Assembly (NCBI GenBank): GCA_963822145.1
Contig: CAWGGG010000002.1
Span: 186,001 to 250,000, forward strand
DNA length: 64,000 bases
Reading direction: 5' to 3'
Origin: UBA5072 sp963822145
GTDB taxonomy: Bacteria; Bacteroidota; Bacteroidia; Bacteroidales; UBA10428
Shown: positions 36,301 to 46,712 of the stretch, piece by piece
Numbering within the stretch: position 1 is the first letter of the stretch
Layout of the letters: each line of letters opens with the position of its first letter
Translations under genes and position numbers: made by a program
Notes under the pieces: generated by a model
What the model was told of the DNA's origin: nothing
Database searches by the model: none
Seen by the model: only the letters and a program-made list of their open reading frames with translations

Positions 36301-37860
36301 GACATATATTCCATCGAGGACCTGGCCCAGCTTATCTTTGACCTGAAATGCACGAACCCAAGGGCACGCATCAGCGTCAAGCTGGTGTCGGAAAAAGGTG
36401 TGGGAACCATTGCAGCCGGTGTGGCCAAGGCTCATGCCGACGGTATTACCATCAGCGGATGTGAAGGCGGCACAGGCGCCAGTCCGGCCAGCTCTATCAA
36501 GCATGCCGGCCTGCCTATGGAACTCGGGATTGCGGAAGTACAGCAGACCCTGGTGATGAATAACCTGCGCGACCGGGTGGTACTGCAAACCGACGGACAG
36601 CTGAAGACGGGAAAGGATGTGGTTTATGCCGGTCTGCTGGGTGCGGAGGAATTCGGGTTTGCCACCGGATCACTCATCGTGCTGGGATGCATCATGATGC
36701 GGAAATGCCACCTGAATACCTGTCCGGTCGGCATCGCTACCCAGGATCCGGAACTGAGACAGCGCTTTATCGGGAAATCGCAAAACCTCATCAATTACTT
36801 CCGCTTTATTGCTACGGAAGTGCGCGAGATCATGGCGGAAATGGGATTCCGGAAATTCGATGACCTGGTTGGTCGTACCGATTTCATTGAACAGCGCAAG
36901 GACCTGGATCACTGGAAGGCCAGCAAGCTGGATCTTTCACAGCTATTGTTCCGGCCGGAGGAATCCTCCAAATATGACACCCATTGCACCTGTTTTCAAA
37001 AGCACAAGATCGACGATGTTCTCGACCATGAATTGATTAAAATGGCCAACAAGGCCATCAAGAATAAGGAGAAAGTATGGGTATTCAAAGAAATAGCCAA
37101 CACCGACCGTACTGTGGGCGCCATGCTTTCCGGTGAGATTACACGGATCTATGGAGAAGCCGGACTGCCCGAGGCAACCGTAATCTGCAAGTTCAAAGGC
37201 TCAGCCGGACAATCGTTCGGTGCCTTCCTGGTAAAGGGGCTCCAGTTTGAACTGGAAGGCGATTCCAACGACTACCTGGGAAAAGGATTATCCGGAGGAA
37301 GGATTGTTGTGGTTCCGCCAAAAGGGTCCACCTTCAAACCCGAAGAAAACATTATTGCCGGGAATACCCTGCTGTACGGAGCCACCAGCGGTGAAGCATA
37401 TATCCGGGGCATGGTCGGCGGCAGGTTTGCTGTGCGTAACAGCGGCGCCATAGCCGTTGTGGAAGGTGCAGGCGATCATTGCTGTGAATACATGACCGGA
37501 GGCCGGGTAGTTGTGCTGGGCCATTCCGGCCGCAACTTTGCTGCCGGGATGAGCGGCGGTATTGCCTATGTGCTGGATACAAAGGGCAATTTCGATTATT
37601 TCTGCAACAAAGGCATGGTGGAACTGAGTCCTGTGGGCGACCGCGATGACCTGATTGAATTGCAGCGGCTGGTCAACAACCATTACCTCTATACCCGCAG
37701 TGAGTTGGCAGAAAAGATCCTGGTGAACTGGGATGAATACCTGCCCCGGTTTATCAAGGTGATTCCGCTGGAATACAAAAAAGTACTGGAGGAGCAGAAA
37801 ATCAAACAGCTTATACAGAAGATCCAGCGCACGGAGGACGAGCCGCATTTCCATTACTAA
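33316..37860 (+). CDS. gltB: Glutamate synthase large subunit
   Basis: GltB makes glutamate from glutamine and 2-oxoglutarate. The 1514-residue protein begins with a propeptide of 21 residues before the amidotransferase nucleophile Cys22 in ERDSCGIGF. The N-terminal class II glutaminase (to about 430), the central domain, the FMN-binding synthase domain (about 850-1220) and the C-terminal GXGXG beta-helix (about 1260-1480) are all present. The 3Fe-4S cysteines lie in CHLNTCPVGIATQ with one cysteine just before. It is followed by gltD after 29 bp. Confidence 0.97.
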   Translation: MISNGIPRKQGLYDPSEERDSCGIGFVAQIKGIKSHDIIHRGLEVLENMSHRGAESSDNVTGDGAGILIQIPHSFILAKGIKVPAEGTYAAGLVFLPQAEKERQACETILIDTLVAEGLDVIGFRDVPVDNSILGEISRSSEPFIRQIFVTGNQEQDELERKLYIARKQAEKKVRESGMHNREAFYLPSLSSKILIYKGMFTSHQLRQYFVDLRDPKLESAIALIHSRFSTNTFPTWDLAQPFRYLAHNGEINTIKGNRMWMSARESLMKTGVIGEDLKKIFPVIEPDKSDSASLDNVLEFLVLTGKSLPHAMSMLIPESWNDKNPIPESLKAFYEYHSTIMEPWDGPASIVFSDGRFIGGTLDRNGLRPSRYIVTKDDMIVMGSEVGVQVFAPEQIKEKGRLQPGKILLVDTKFGIIVPDEEVKRQLTERNPYSNWLKENRIDLSDILAKQRVPTTLGDAHNHFLKVFGYTKEDFDVLIKPMAHEGQEPVSSMGNDTPLAVMSDKPQRLFNYFRQHFAQVTNPPIDPIREGLVMSLTNYIGSLSRNLLLESSAHCKLIKFRSPIVTNTDLGKIRNLDQDQFSHLVIPMLFAADGKNPGGTLSKAITDMCRKAEEAVDKGCNFIILSDRGISPEMAPIPSLLAVSAVHHHLINAKKRMQVGLIVESAEPREVNHFALLFSYGASVVNPYGAFAIIEKLCETGEIRFDYVTAREHFIKSIDKGLLKVMSKMGISTLRSYHGAQIFEAIGLSKEITEKYFTGTDSRIGGITLDEIAREALIPHKMAYSPESQDQLEPETLGIYHYRKNGEQHAWNPETIGLLQWATRTNDYNKFKEFSAQVDFENRKPQFIRGCVNLKKGNKVPLNEVEPVESIMKRFVTGAMSYGSISKEAHEALAVAMNSIGGRSNTGEGGEDASRFKPQPDGTSTRSAIKQVASGRFGVTTNYLINADEIQIKVAQGAKPGEGGQLPGHKIDTIIAGLRHSTPGITLISPPPHHDIYSIEDLAQLIFDLKCTNPRARISVKLVSEKGVGTIAAGVAKAHADGITISGCEGGTGASPASSIKHAGLPMELGIAEVQQTLVMNNLRDRVVLQTDGQLKTGKDVVYAGLLGAEEFGFATGSLIVLGCIMMRKCHLNTCPVGIATQDPELRQRFIGKSQNLINYFRFIATEVREIMAEMGFRKFDDLVGRTDFIEQRKDLDHWKASKLDLSQLLFRPEESSKYDTHCTCFQKHKIDDVLDHELIKMANKAIKNKEKVWVFKEIANTDRTVGAMLSGEITRIYGEAGLPEATVICKFKGSAGQSFGAFLVKGLQFELEGDSNDYLGKGLSGGRIVVVPPKGSTFKPEENIIAGNTLLYGATSGEAYIRGMVGGRFAVRNSGAIAVVEGAGDHCCEYMTGGRVVVLGHSGRNFAAGMSGGIAYVLDTKGNFDYFCNKGMVELSPVGDRDDLIELQRLVNNHYLYTRSELAEKILVNWDEYLPRFIKVIPLEYKKVLEEQKIKQLIQKIQRTEDEPHFHY

Positions 37861-37889
37861 TCGTTACGAATCGCTTATATCTCTATTAT

Positions 37890-39314
<1,425 letters not shown>

Positions 39315-39343
39315 TCGCTTTGAAACATCAGTATTTACCTGAT

Positions 39344-39415
39344 AACTGCATAACTACACAACTACACAACTGCACGACTGCATGGCTGCACGACTGCAAA
39401 ACTGCAAAACTGCAT
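39344..39415. repeat. Degenerate octamer tandem repeat (AACTGCAN), nine units
   Basis: Nine consecutive 8-bp units of the type AACTGCAC/AACTACAC/GACTGCAT fill the gltD-EamA gap. The last unit includes the first possible ATG of the transporter (39414). The period is the same as the AAATCAAC array before gltA but the unit is different. Confidence 0.9.
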
Positions 39416-39428
39416 GACGCGTCACTCC

Positions 39429-40346
39429 ATGGCAACATCCTACAAAGGAATCCTGTATGCAGTAATCACTGCCGTTTTGTTTGGCGTCCTGGCCATTGCC
39501 CTCAAGTTTTCGCTCTCTGAGCTTACCCCGGCAGATATAACCTGGTTCAGGTTTGTACTGGCCTTTAGCATGCTAGCCCTGTATTACTATTTCCGGAAGC
39601 CCGAGTACCTGCGTATCCTCCGGCGGCCCCCGCTCATCCTGATTATTGCCACACTCTGTCTTTCCCTGAATTACTATGGATTCATCGAGGGGCTGAACCT
39701 GACCACACCCAGTATTGCCCAGATCTTTATTCAGCTGGGACCAGTACTGCTTGCTGCAGCGGGATTTATCTTTTTCCGGGAACGCATCACCTGGAGGCAG
39801 ATTACCGGATTGTTCCTGGTGGTTGCAGGATTGCTGATTTTCTACCATGAGCAGTTCGGCCTGATCCTTTCCGGAAAAGGCACCTGGCAGACCGGGGTCA
39901 TTTGGATCCTTGTGGCAGCGGTAGCCTGGGCCGGGTATTCCGTCCTCCTGAAGATCATGGTGTTGAAATATCCTCCCATCCAGTTGAACCTGGTGATCTT
40001 TGGATTGCCTGTTTTGCTTTACTTCCCCTTCGTGAATTTTGGACACTTTGCCAGTCTCGGACTGGTAGGATGGTTGATCCTGATATTCCTGGGGCTCAAC
40101 ACGCTCTTTGCCTACGGATTGCTTTCCATGGCCATTCAATACGTGGAGGCCAATAAAGTGAGCGTCATCCTCATCCTGAACCCCATACTCACCTTTGCCC
40201 TGATGGCCATTCTCTCCAAAAGCGGTGCCACCTGGATCCAGCATGAGCAATATACATTCATCACCCTGTTGGGAGCAATGATAGTGCTGGTGGGTGCTGT
40301 CCTCACCATCTTCCGAAAAAACAATCCGGCGAAAACTGCGGGATAA
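39429..40346 (+). CDS. EamA/DMT-family transporter
   Basis: This polytopic membrane protein of about 305 residues has ten predicted helices in two EamA halves. Each half ends with the typical conserved segment: PSIAQIFIQLGPVLLAAAGFIFFRE in the first and VSVILILNPILTFALMAILS in the second. Members export amino acids, nucleotides or other small metabolites; the substrate is unknown. The frame opens at ATG 39414 inside the octamer repeat; ATG 39429 (MATSYKGILYAV) is more likely. A gene for a GH3 protein follows on the same strand after 49 bp. Confidence 0.85.
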   Translation: MATSYKGILYAVITAVLFGVLAIALKFSLSELTPADITWFRFVLAFSMLALYYYFRKPEYLRILRRPPLILIIATLCLSLNYYGFIEGLNLTTPSIAQIFIQLGPVLLAAAGFIFFRERITWRQITGLFLVVAGLLIFYHEQFGLILSGKGTWQTGVIWILVAAVAWAGYSVLLKIMVLKYPPIQLNLVIFGLPVLLYFPFVNFGHFASLGLVGWLILIFLGLNTLFAYGLLSMAIQYVEANKVSVILILNPILTFALMAILSKSGATWIQHEQYTFITLLGAMIVLVGAVLTIFRKNNPAKTAG

Positions 40347-40395
40347 CAAAATCATTCCTTAACTTTATAATATATTTGTCTTCTATCTGATTCCG

Positions 40396-41922
40396 ATGCC
40401 CATCCTGACCTCTATAATCAACTGGCTGAATGTAAAAAGGGTTCATCAGATGGACCTTTTCAGGAAATATCCTGCCGAAGTACAGCAGGATGCTTTTCAA
40501 AAGCTTATTGCCAGGGCTGAGGGGACAGAATGGGGGAAGAAATTCCGTTACAAATCGATGACCAGTATTGTTGACTTTCAGTCTGCCCTTCCCCTGCAAA
40601 CCTATGAAGAAGTGAAACCTTACATCGACCGTCTCCGGCATGGCGAGCAAAATCTTCTGTGGCCGGGAGAAATCAAATGGTTTGCCAAGTCCTCAGGCAC
40701 CACCAACGATAAAAGCAAATTCATTCCTGTAAGTGCAGAATCCCTGAAGGATTGCCATTTCAAAGGGGGGAAAGATGTACTGGCCATTTACTGTCAGAAC
40801 AATCCCGAAACCAACCTGTTCTCGGGGAAAGGACTTACGCTCGGGGGCAGCCACAGAATTGACAATTATCAAAACCAATCGTATTACGGTGATCTCTCAG
40901 CCATATTGATCGAGAACCTGCCTTTCTGGACGGAATTCATCCGCACGCCCAGCCAGGAAATTGCCCTGCTTGAAAAATTCGAGGAGAAGCTGGAACATAT
41001 CTTAGAGGAATCTGTCCAGGAAAATGTCACCAGCATTGCCGGTGTCCCTTCCTGGAACCTGGTGATGCTTAAATTTATTCTGGAGCGAACCGGCAAAAAG
41101 AACATCCTGGAGGTGTGGCCCGGACTGGAACTTTTTATTCACGGAGGGGTCAGTTTCTCCCCCTACCAGGAACAGTTCAGGAAGCTTATCCCTTCGGAGC
41201 AAATGAAGTATATGGAGACCTATAATGCTTCTGAAGGATTTTTTGCCATACAGGACAATCCCATGAGTCCCGACATGTTGTTGATGCTGGATTACGGCAT
41301 TTTCTACGAATTCATACCCATGGACCAGCTGGAGAAACCCAATCCGGAGATTCTCACCATCGGTGATGTGGTGAAAGACGTCAATTATGCCCTGGTGATC
41401 TCCACCAATTCGGGACTCTGGCGTTATATCATCGGGGATACCGTGAAATTTACCTCCACCTTTCCGCATAAACTGATCATTTCAGGAAGAACCAGGCATT
41501 TTATCAACGTATTCGGCGAAGAGGTCATGGTTGATAATGCCGATAAAGCGCTGAGAATTGCCTGCGATAAAACCGGCGTGGAAATTACCGATTATACAGC
41601 AGCTCCGGTTTTTATGTGTGATGAACACCAGGGAGTCCATGAATGGCTGATTGAGTTTACCCATCCGCCGCAGGACATAGATTATTTCGCTACCCTGCTT
41701 GATCATGCCCTGATGTCGATCAATTCGGACTATGAAGCCAAAAGATACCGGAACCTGACTCTCGATAAACCGATTGTCCATGCAGCTGCATCCGGTACCT
41801 TTTACCGCTGGTTGCAGGAAAAAGGCAAGCTCGGGGGACAGAACAAAGTGCCCAGGTTGTCGAACGAGCGGCGCTACCTGGAGGAATTACTTGAAATTCA
41901 TGCGCAGATAAAAGCCAATTAA
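40396..41922 (+). CDS. GH3-family acyl-adenylating protein
   Basis: The 508-residue protein shows the GH3 pattern: the ATP-binding motif FAKSSGTTNDKSKFIPVS (about 95-112), ETYNASEGFFAIQ and the C-terminal SGRTRHFINVFGEEV. Plant GH3 enzymes conjugate amino acids to carboxylic hormones by adenylation. Bacterial homologues are common in Bacteroidota but their substrates are unknown. It is 3 bp upstream of the deoxynucleoside kinase, so likely cotranscribed. Confidence 0.88.
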   Translation: MPILTSIINWLNVKRVHQMDLFRKYPAEVQQDAFQKLIARAEGTEWGKKFRYKSMTSIVDFQSALPLQTYEEVKPYIDRLRHGEQNLLWPGEIKWFAKSSGTTNDKSKFIPVSAESLKDCHFKGGKDVLAIYCQNNPETNLFSGKGLTLGGSHRIDNYQNQSYYGDLSAILIENLPFWTEFIRTPSQEIALLEKFEEKLEHILEESVQENVTSIAGVPSWNLVMLKFILERTGKKNILEVWPGLELFIHGGVSFSPYQEQFRKLIPSEQMKYMETYNASEGFFAIQDNPMSPDMLLMLDYGIFYEFIPMDQLEKPNPEILTIGDVVKDVNYALVISTNSGLWRYIIGDTVKFTSTFPHKLIISGRTRHFINVFGEEVMVDNADKALRIACDKTGVEITDYTAAPVFMCDEHQGVHEWLIEFTHPPQDIDYFATLLDHALMSINSDYEAKRYRNLTLDKPIVHAAASGTFYRWLQEKGKLGGQNKVPRLSNERRYLEELLEIHAQIKAN

Positions 41923-41925
41923 AAT

Positions 41926-42546
41926 ATGAGTATGCACATAGCGGTTGCCGGCAACATCGGCTCAGGGAAAACCACCTTAACCAGCCTTCTTTCCAAGCAT
42001 TTTGTATGGGACGCCCATTATGAAGACGTTGATGACAACCCTTACCTGAATGATTTTTACAACGATATGCAGCGCTGGTCGTTCAACCTGCAGATATACT
42101 TTTTAAATACCCGTTTCAATCAGATCCTGTCGTTCCGACGCTCGGGCAAAACCCTGGTGCAGGACCGCACCATTTACGAAGACGCCTATATATTTGCCCC
42201 TAACCTGCATGCGATGGGACTCATGTCAACAAGAGACTTTGAAAATTATTTCACCCTGTTCAATATGCTGGGATCGCTGATCCAGCCGCCAGACCTGGTC
42301 ATTTATCTGCGGGCCACCGTTCCCACCCTGGTAAAACAGATTCAGAAGCGGGGCAGAAAATACGAGGACAATATCCGGCTGGATTACCTGCGCCGGCTGA
42401 ATGAACGCTATGAAGCGTGGATTGAGTCGTATAAACTGGGCAAGATGCTGATCGTGGACGTCGACACTTATAATTTCATCGACAAGCAGGAGGACCTGAG
42501 TGTGGTGATCGACAAGGTGAATGCTTCCATTCACGGCCTGTTTTAG
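41926..42546 (+). CDS. Deoxynucleoside kinase
   Basis: The 206-residue protein is of the dNK/dCK-dGK family, which salvages deoxynucleosides. The P-loop GNIGSGKTT is near the N-terminus, with YEDVDDNPYL after it. The lid and substrate motifs RTIYEDAYIFA (the DRTIYED block) and LRATVPTLVKQIQKRGRKYE follow. It could act on deoxyadenosine/deoxyguanosine, but specificity is not readable. It is convergent with the PfkB kinase gene, with 10 bp between. Confidence 0.9.
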   Translation: MSMHIAVAGNIGSGKTTLTSLLSKHFVWDAHYEDVDDNPYLNDFYNDMQRWSFNLQIYFLNTRFNQILSFRRSGKTLVQDRTIYEDAYIFAPNLHAMGLMSTRDFENYFTLFNMLGSLIQPPDLVIYLRATVPTLVKQIQKRGRKYEDNIRLDYLRRLNERYEAWIESYKLGKMLIVDVDTYNFIDKQEDLSVVIDKVNASIHGLF

Positions 42547-42556
42547 TCGAAGCCTT

Positions 42557-43543
42557 TTAGGTTAAAAGGGTGCTGCTGATCGTATTCCTGATATCCACCC
42601 AAACCTCCTCCCTGATCTTGGCTCCGGGTTCTTCTATTACCTTTCCGGCCAGGAGTGAACCTGTCTTACCGCTGATTTCAGGTCCCCTGTCTCCCAAGAA
42701 ACCATAAAGGAATCCGGCGGCATAGAGATCACCGGCTCCCGTGGTGTCGATACATTTTACGGGGATTGGAGCAATAGTATGGGTTTTTCCATCCTGCTTC
42801 ACCAGGGATCCCTTTTCCCCAATCTTTACGACGGCGGTATTGCATAACGCGGAAATGGCGTCAAGGGCCAGCTGGGGATTGATATGGCCGGTAAAGGCCC
42901 GGGCCTCTTCCTCGTTGGCAAAAACGATGTGAACATAATCCCTGACCATGCGCTGCAGGAAACCGAGATGGGCTTCCACCACGTTGAAACTGGCCAGGTC
43001 CAGTGAAACCGTCATCCCGCACTGTTTTGCCATTTGAAGTGCCGCTTCTACCAGGGCCTGGTTTTGTACCAGGTATCCCTCGAGGTGAAGGTGGTCATAT
43101 TCACGGAACAGGGACAGACTAAGCTGCTGTGGTGACAATTCCAGGGCTGCACCCAGGAAAGTGGCCATGGTACGCTCGCCGCCAGGGGTTACCATGGCCT
43201 GTGAACGGCCCGTGCTGGAAGGGCTTTCGGTCAAATGCGGCCGGATACCGGCCAGGATCATATCCTCCCTGAAAAAATTACCCGTGGCATCACGGCCTGT
43301 TGTACCTATAAAGCCAGAGACAACCCCCAGCCTCGCCAGTCCATGAATGGTATTCGCCGCAGATCCCCCCGAAGCCCTGTGCTTTTTGCAGGCTTGCGTG
43401 GCTTCTTCAAGACTGAGGGCTGCTTTGGCATCAATCAGCTGCATGCTGCCCAGGGGCAGGGAAAAGCTTTTCAATACGGCATCATTTTCCAGGAATGTAA
43501 TGATATCCACGAGGGCGTTACCGATTCCGAGTACTTTTTTCAT
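42557..43543 (-). CDS. PfkB-family sugar/adenosine kinase
   Basis: The protein of about 328 residues starts MKKVLGIGNALVDI. It has the first PfkB signature region GGSAANTIHGLARLG (about 58-72) and the second, DTTGAGDLYAAGFLYGF, with the catalytic Asp. It resembles the bacterial adenosine kinase-like group. The frame opens 13 codons further up, but that part lies against the tRNA-Asn terminator, so I use ATG 43543. Confidence 0.87.
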   Translation of the reverse strand: MKKVLGIGNALVDIITFLENDAVLKSFSLPLGSMQLIDAKAALSLEEATQACKKHRASGGSAANTIHGLARLGVVSGFIGTTGRDATGNFFREDMILAGIRPHLTESPSSTGRSQAMVTPGGERTMATFLGAALELSPQQLSLSLFREYDHLHLEGYLVQNQALVEAALQMAKQCGMTVSLDLASFNVVEAHLGFLQRMVRDYVHIVFANEEEARAFTGHINPQLALDAISALCNTAVVKIGEKGSLVKQDGKTHTIAPIPVKCIDTTGAGDLYAAGFLYGFLGDRGPEISGKTGSLLAGKVIEEPGAKIREEVWVDIRNTISSTLLT

Positions 43544-43563
43544 GACAGAATGATTTAAATGAA

Positions 43564-43597
43564 AAACCCTGCGAGTGTTCAAACCCTCGCAGGGTTT
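43564..43597 (-). terminator. Intrinsic terminator of tRNA-Asn
   Basis: A perfect 12-bp stem AAACCCTGCGAG / CTCGCAGGGTTT has a 10-nt loop and a T run on the minus strand. It lies 10 bp after the tRNA 3' end. Confidence 0.88.
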
Positions 43598-43607
43598 CTG
43601 AATCGTG

Positions 43608-43681
43608 CTCCTCAGCTAAGACTCGAACTTAGGACCCTCTGGTTAACAGCCAGATGCTCTAACCGACTGAGCTACTGAGGA
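43608..43681 (-). tRNA. tRNA-Asn (GTT)
   Basis: On the minus strand the 74-nt gene has acceptor stem TCCTCAG/CTGAGGA and D arm GCTCAGTCGGTTAGAGC. The anticodon loop is CTGTTAA with anticodon GTT, and the T loop is GTTCGAGTC. CCA is not encoded. The discriminator base is G. Confidence 0.95.
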
Positions 43682-43924
43682 ATTTTTTCAGGTTGCAAAA
43701 ATAATAGATTGGATTGAATTTTGCAAAGGAAAAATTCTAATTCTTCAGGAAGTCTTTATGAAACGGACTTACGGTCATTGCGAAAAGGCTGTTATCATAA
43801 AATAGCATGTAATGTATTGATCAATCAGTACCTGTCTTTTACAGTATTCATTCAGTTCTGATTAATTTGACTAAACAATTGTCTTCATGAATGGTTTCTC
43901 AGAGAAAAGATAAACAAATGGGAG

Positions 43925-44248
43925 ATGGACTTAAAAATTGAAAAATGCAAACCCTGTGAAGGTGGAATAGCTTCTTTAACGCTAACCGAGATCACTGCAT
44001 ACAAAAAGAAAATTCATGCTTCATGGAATGTTGCCGATAACCATCGTCTGGTAAATGAGTATTCATTTGTTAATTACAAGCACACCATGAGTTTTGTGAA
44101 CAAGATTGCTGCTTTGGCTGAAGAGGAAGGTCATCATCCGGTTTTGCATGTTTATTTTGCAAAAATTATTATTGAGATCTGGACCCATGCCATCAATGGT
44201 TTGTCAGAGAATGATTTTATTCTGGCTTCTAAAATTGATGCCCTATAA
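43925..44248 (+). CDS. Pterin-4a-carbinolamine dehydratase
   Basis: The 107-residue protein has the core EEEGHHPVLHVYFAKIIIEIWTHAINGLSENDF. The paired histidines and the T-H-x-I-x-G-L-S-x-x-D motif are those of PCD/DCoH, which recycles 4a-hydroxytetrahydrobiopterin. No phenylalanine hydroxylase gene is nearby, so it may serve another pterin (for example a molybdopterin-related role). It lies 14 bp upstream of the DCC protein. Confidence 0.92.
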   Translation: MDLKIEKCKPCEGGIASLTLTEITAYKKKIHASWNVADNHRLVNEYSFVNYKHTMSFVNKIAALAEEEGHHPVLHVYFAKIIIEIWTHAINGLSENDFILASKIDAL

Positions 44249-44262
44249 ATGCTCGATCGAAA

Positions 44263-44646
44263 ATGTACATAAACCGATCTATTGTATTTTTCGATGGTGA
44301 ATGCGGCCTTTGCAACCGCCTGGCCCGGTTCATCCTTCAACGCAGCAACAAAATACAGATTGCCCCGCTGCAATCGGATACAGCAAAAGCACTGTTGAAG
44401 CAGGACCTTGCTGGGATTCTGGCATTAAACACCCTGGTATTGTTTGAGAATAACACCCTTTACTTTAAATCAAATGCCGTTTTGCGCATTTTCAGGAAAA
44501 TGCATGGTCCATGGCCGCTTCTCTTTATTTTTACGGTTGTGCCGGTATCGGTTCGCGATAAACTTTACGAAGTATTGGCCCGTAACAGGCGAAGCTGGTT
44601 TGGGCACAGTGAGCATTGTGGACTTAAAAACAAAACCATAGAATGA
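44263..44646 (+). CDS. DCC-family thiol-disulfide oxidoreductase (DUF393)
   Basis: The 127-residue protein carries the defining motif FFDGECGLCNRLARFIL (DxxCxxC) at about residues 10-26. The later blocks are QIAPLQSD and RNRRSWFG. The family has a thioredoxin-like fold and a presumed redox role. Its stop overlaps the start of the DUF255 gene by 4 bp, so the two are coupled. Confidence 0.88.
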   Translation: MYINRSIVFFDGECGLCNRLARFILQRSNKIQIAPLQSDTAKALLKQDLAGILALNTLVLFENNTLYFKSNAVLRIFRKMHGPWPLLFIFTVVPVSVRDKLYEVLARNRRSWFGHSEHCGLKNKTIE

Positions 44647-46712
44647 ATAACCAGGGCATCCATACCAACCGACTGGCATACGAAAACAGTCCATACCTGT
44701 TGATGCATGCCCATAATCCTGTAGACTGGTTTCCATGGGGAGAGGAGGCTTTCTCCAAAGCCCGGGCTGAGAACAAACTCGTGATCGTAAGTATCGGATA
44801 TGCTGCCTGTCACTGGTGTCATGTCATGGAGCTCGAGTCCTTTTCGGATGAGGAAGTGGCTCAGCTTATGAATAAACACTTCGTTTCAATTAAAGTGGAT
44901 CGGGAAGAACGGCCTGATATTGACGGCATTTATATGAATGCCATTCAAATCCTTTCGGGAAGGGGAGGCTGGCCGCTGAATGCCATTGTTCTGCCCAATG
45001 GCGAACCCGTTTTTGCCCTTACTTACCTGCCCCGCGAAAGCTGGATAAAATTGCTCGGCAACATGCAGCAATTGCATGAAAAAAGCCGCGAAGAATTGGT
45101 ACTTCAGGCCCGGGAAATCACCGGGAGAATCCTGCAATACCATGCTCAATATGCGAAGTCTCCGGATCCGGCAACTGCAGACACGGATGCCGCGCAGAAA
45201 GCATATCGGAATCTTATAAAATCCATTGACTTCAGGGAAGGGGGATTGCTTCATGCTCCCAAGTTTCCCATGCCGGTTGTGTTTGAATTCCTGCTGCAGT
45301 ACTTCCATTTTTCCGGAGAAGGTAAAGCCCTGGAAGCCGTTACTCTTACGCTCGATAAAATGGCCATGGGCGGCATATATGACCAGATCGGAGGTGGTTT
45401 TGCCCGCTATTCGACGGACGATTATTGGAAGGTACCGCATTTTGAGAAAATGCTGTATGACAATGCCCAGTTGGTGAGCCTTTACTCCCATGCCTTCCAG
45501 CTAACCCGGCATGAACCGTATGCCCGGGTAATTCAGGAAACCCTCGGGTTTGTCAGCCGCGAAATGACTTCCCCCGAATCGGGGTTTTATTCGGCCATCG
45601 ATGCCGATGCCGGGGGAGCGGAAGGTAAGTTCTATGTCTGGAATTATGATGAATTCGAGAAAATTCTTGATGAGGATGAGCGCTTCATTCTTGATTATTA
45701 TTCTGTTATAAAAAAAGGGAATTGGGAAAATGAGCAAAATATTTTGTTCAGAACGTTACCTGATGAAGCTTTTATTCTTGAAAGGGGAATTTCAGCCGAA
45801 AGCTTTCAAAAACATGTAATACAGATCGGCAAGAAGCTGCTCCGCCATCGGAACAACCGGATCCGGCCATTTACCGATACAAAAATTATTGCATCATGGA
45901 ATGCCTTGATGATAAACGGTTATCTCGATGCCTATGCCGCTTTGGGCCATGAGGATTATCTGACCATGGCCATTAAGAATGCACAATTCATGCTCCAAAA
46001 GTTAATAAGCGATAAATCTCTTTTTCGCAATTATAAGGACGGGAAACGCTATACCCAGGGCAAACTCGACGATTATGCCCTGGTTATAAGGGCATTGATT
46101 TCATTATACCAGACTACATTTGATGTCCACTGGCTTGAACAGGCCCGTATGTTAACGGAGCATACCTTACAGCATTTTCTGGATACCCGGTCGGGACTGT
46201 TTTTTTATACTTCCGATCTGGATGAGGTGTTGATCGCCCGTCAGTTCGAAATACCGGATCAGGTGATTCCTTCTTCCAATTCGGTAATGGCTTTGAATTT
46301 ATTTTACCTGGGGGCTATCTATGACAACAGGGATTATACAAACCTGTCAGAAAAAATGCTCTCCCATGCACGGTCAGGTATACTTGAATCAACAGCCTAT
46401 TACGCAAACTGGGCCAGACTCCAGATGCACTTAGCTCGTGCACCCTTTGAAGTTGCACTGGTGGGTGAGAAACACCTGGAACTGAATCGCATACTGAACC
46501 GGCATTTTTTACCCGATGCCATAATCATGGGATGCAAACAGGATAGTGATTTAGCCCTTTTGCATCACAAATATGTGGAAAGGCAGACCAGCATTTATAT
46601 TTGTAAAGACAAGGTTTGCAGCTTGCCCATGACTGATGTGACCGAAGCCTTGAAACTGATGGGCAACATTTCCCCATTCACCATTTCTTCCTCAGGCCCG
46701 AAGAGGCCGTAA
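44643..46712 (+). CDS. Thioredoxin-domain protein of the DUF255/YyaL (SPATA20) family
   Basis: This 689-residue protein has an N-terminal thioredoxin-like domain with NRLAYENSPYLLMHAHNPVDW and the CHWCHVM motif (about 58-64). A long (alpha/alpha)6-toroid-like region resembling glycoside-hydrolase or epimerase folds follows (GGIYDQIGGGFARYSTDD, FTDTKIIASWNALMI). The biochemical function is not established for the family. It is the last gene of a three-gene run with PCD and DCC. Confidence 0.9.
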   Translation: MNNQGIHTNRLAYENSPYLLMHAHNPVDWFPWGEEAFSKARAENKLVIVSIGYAACHWCHVMELESFSDEEVAQLMNKHFVSIKVDREERPDIDGIYMNAIQILSGRGGWPLNAIVLPNGEPVFALTYLPRESWIKLLGNMQQLHEKSREELVLQAREITGRILQYHAQYAKSPDPATADTDAAQKAYRNLIKSIDFREGGLLHAPKFPMPVVFEFLLQYFHFSGEGKALEAVTLTLDKMAMGGIYDQIGGGFARYSTDDYWKVPHFEKMLYDNAQLVSLYSHAFQLTRHEPYARVIQETLGFVSREMTSPESGFYSAIDADAGGAEGKFYVWNYDEFEKILDEDERFILDYYSVIKKGNWENEQNILFRTLPDEAFILERGISAESFQKHVIQIGKKLLRHRNNRIRPFTDTKIIASWNALMINGYLDAYAALGHEDYLTMAIKNAQFMLQKLISDKSLFRNYKDGKRYTQGKLDDYALVIRALISLYQTTFDVHWLEQARMLTEHTLQHFLDTRSGLFFYTSDLDEVLIARQFEIPDQVIPSSNSVMALNLFYLGAIYDNRDYTNLSEKMLSHARSGILESTAYYANWARLQMHLARAPFEVALVGEKHLELNRILNRHFLPDAIIMGCKQDSDLALLHHKYVERQTSIYICKDKVCSLPMTDVTEALKLMGNISPFTISSSGPKRP

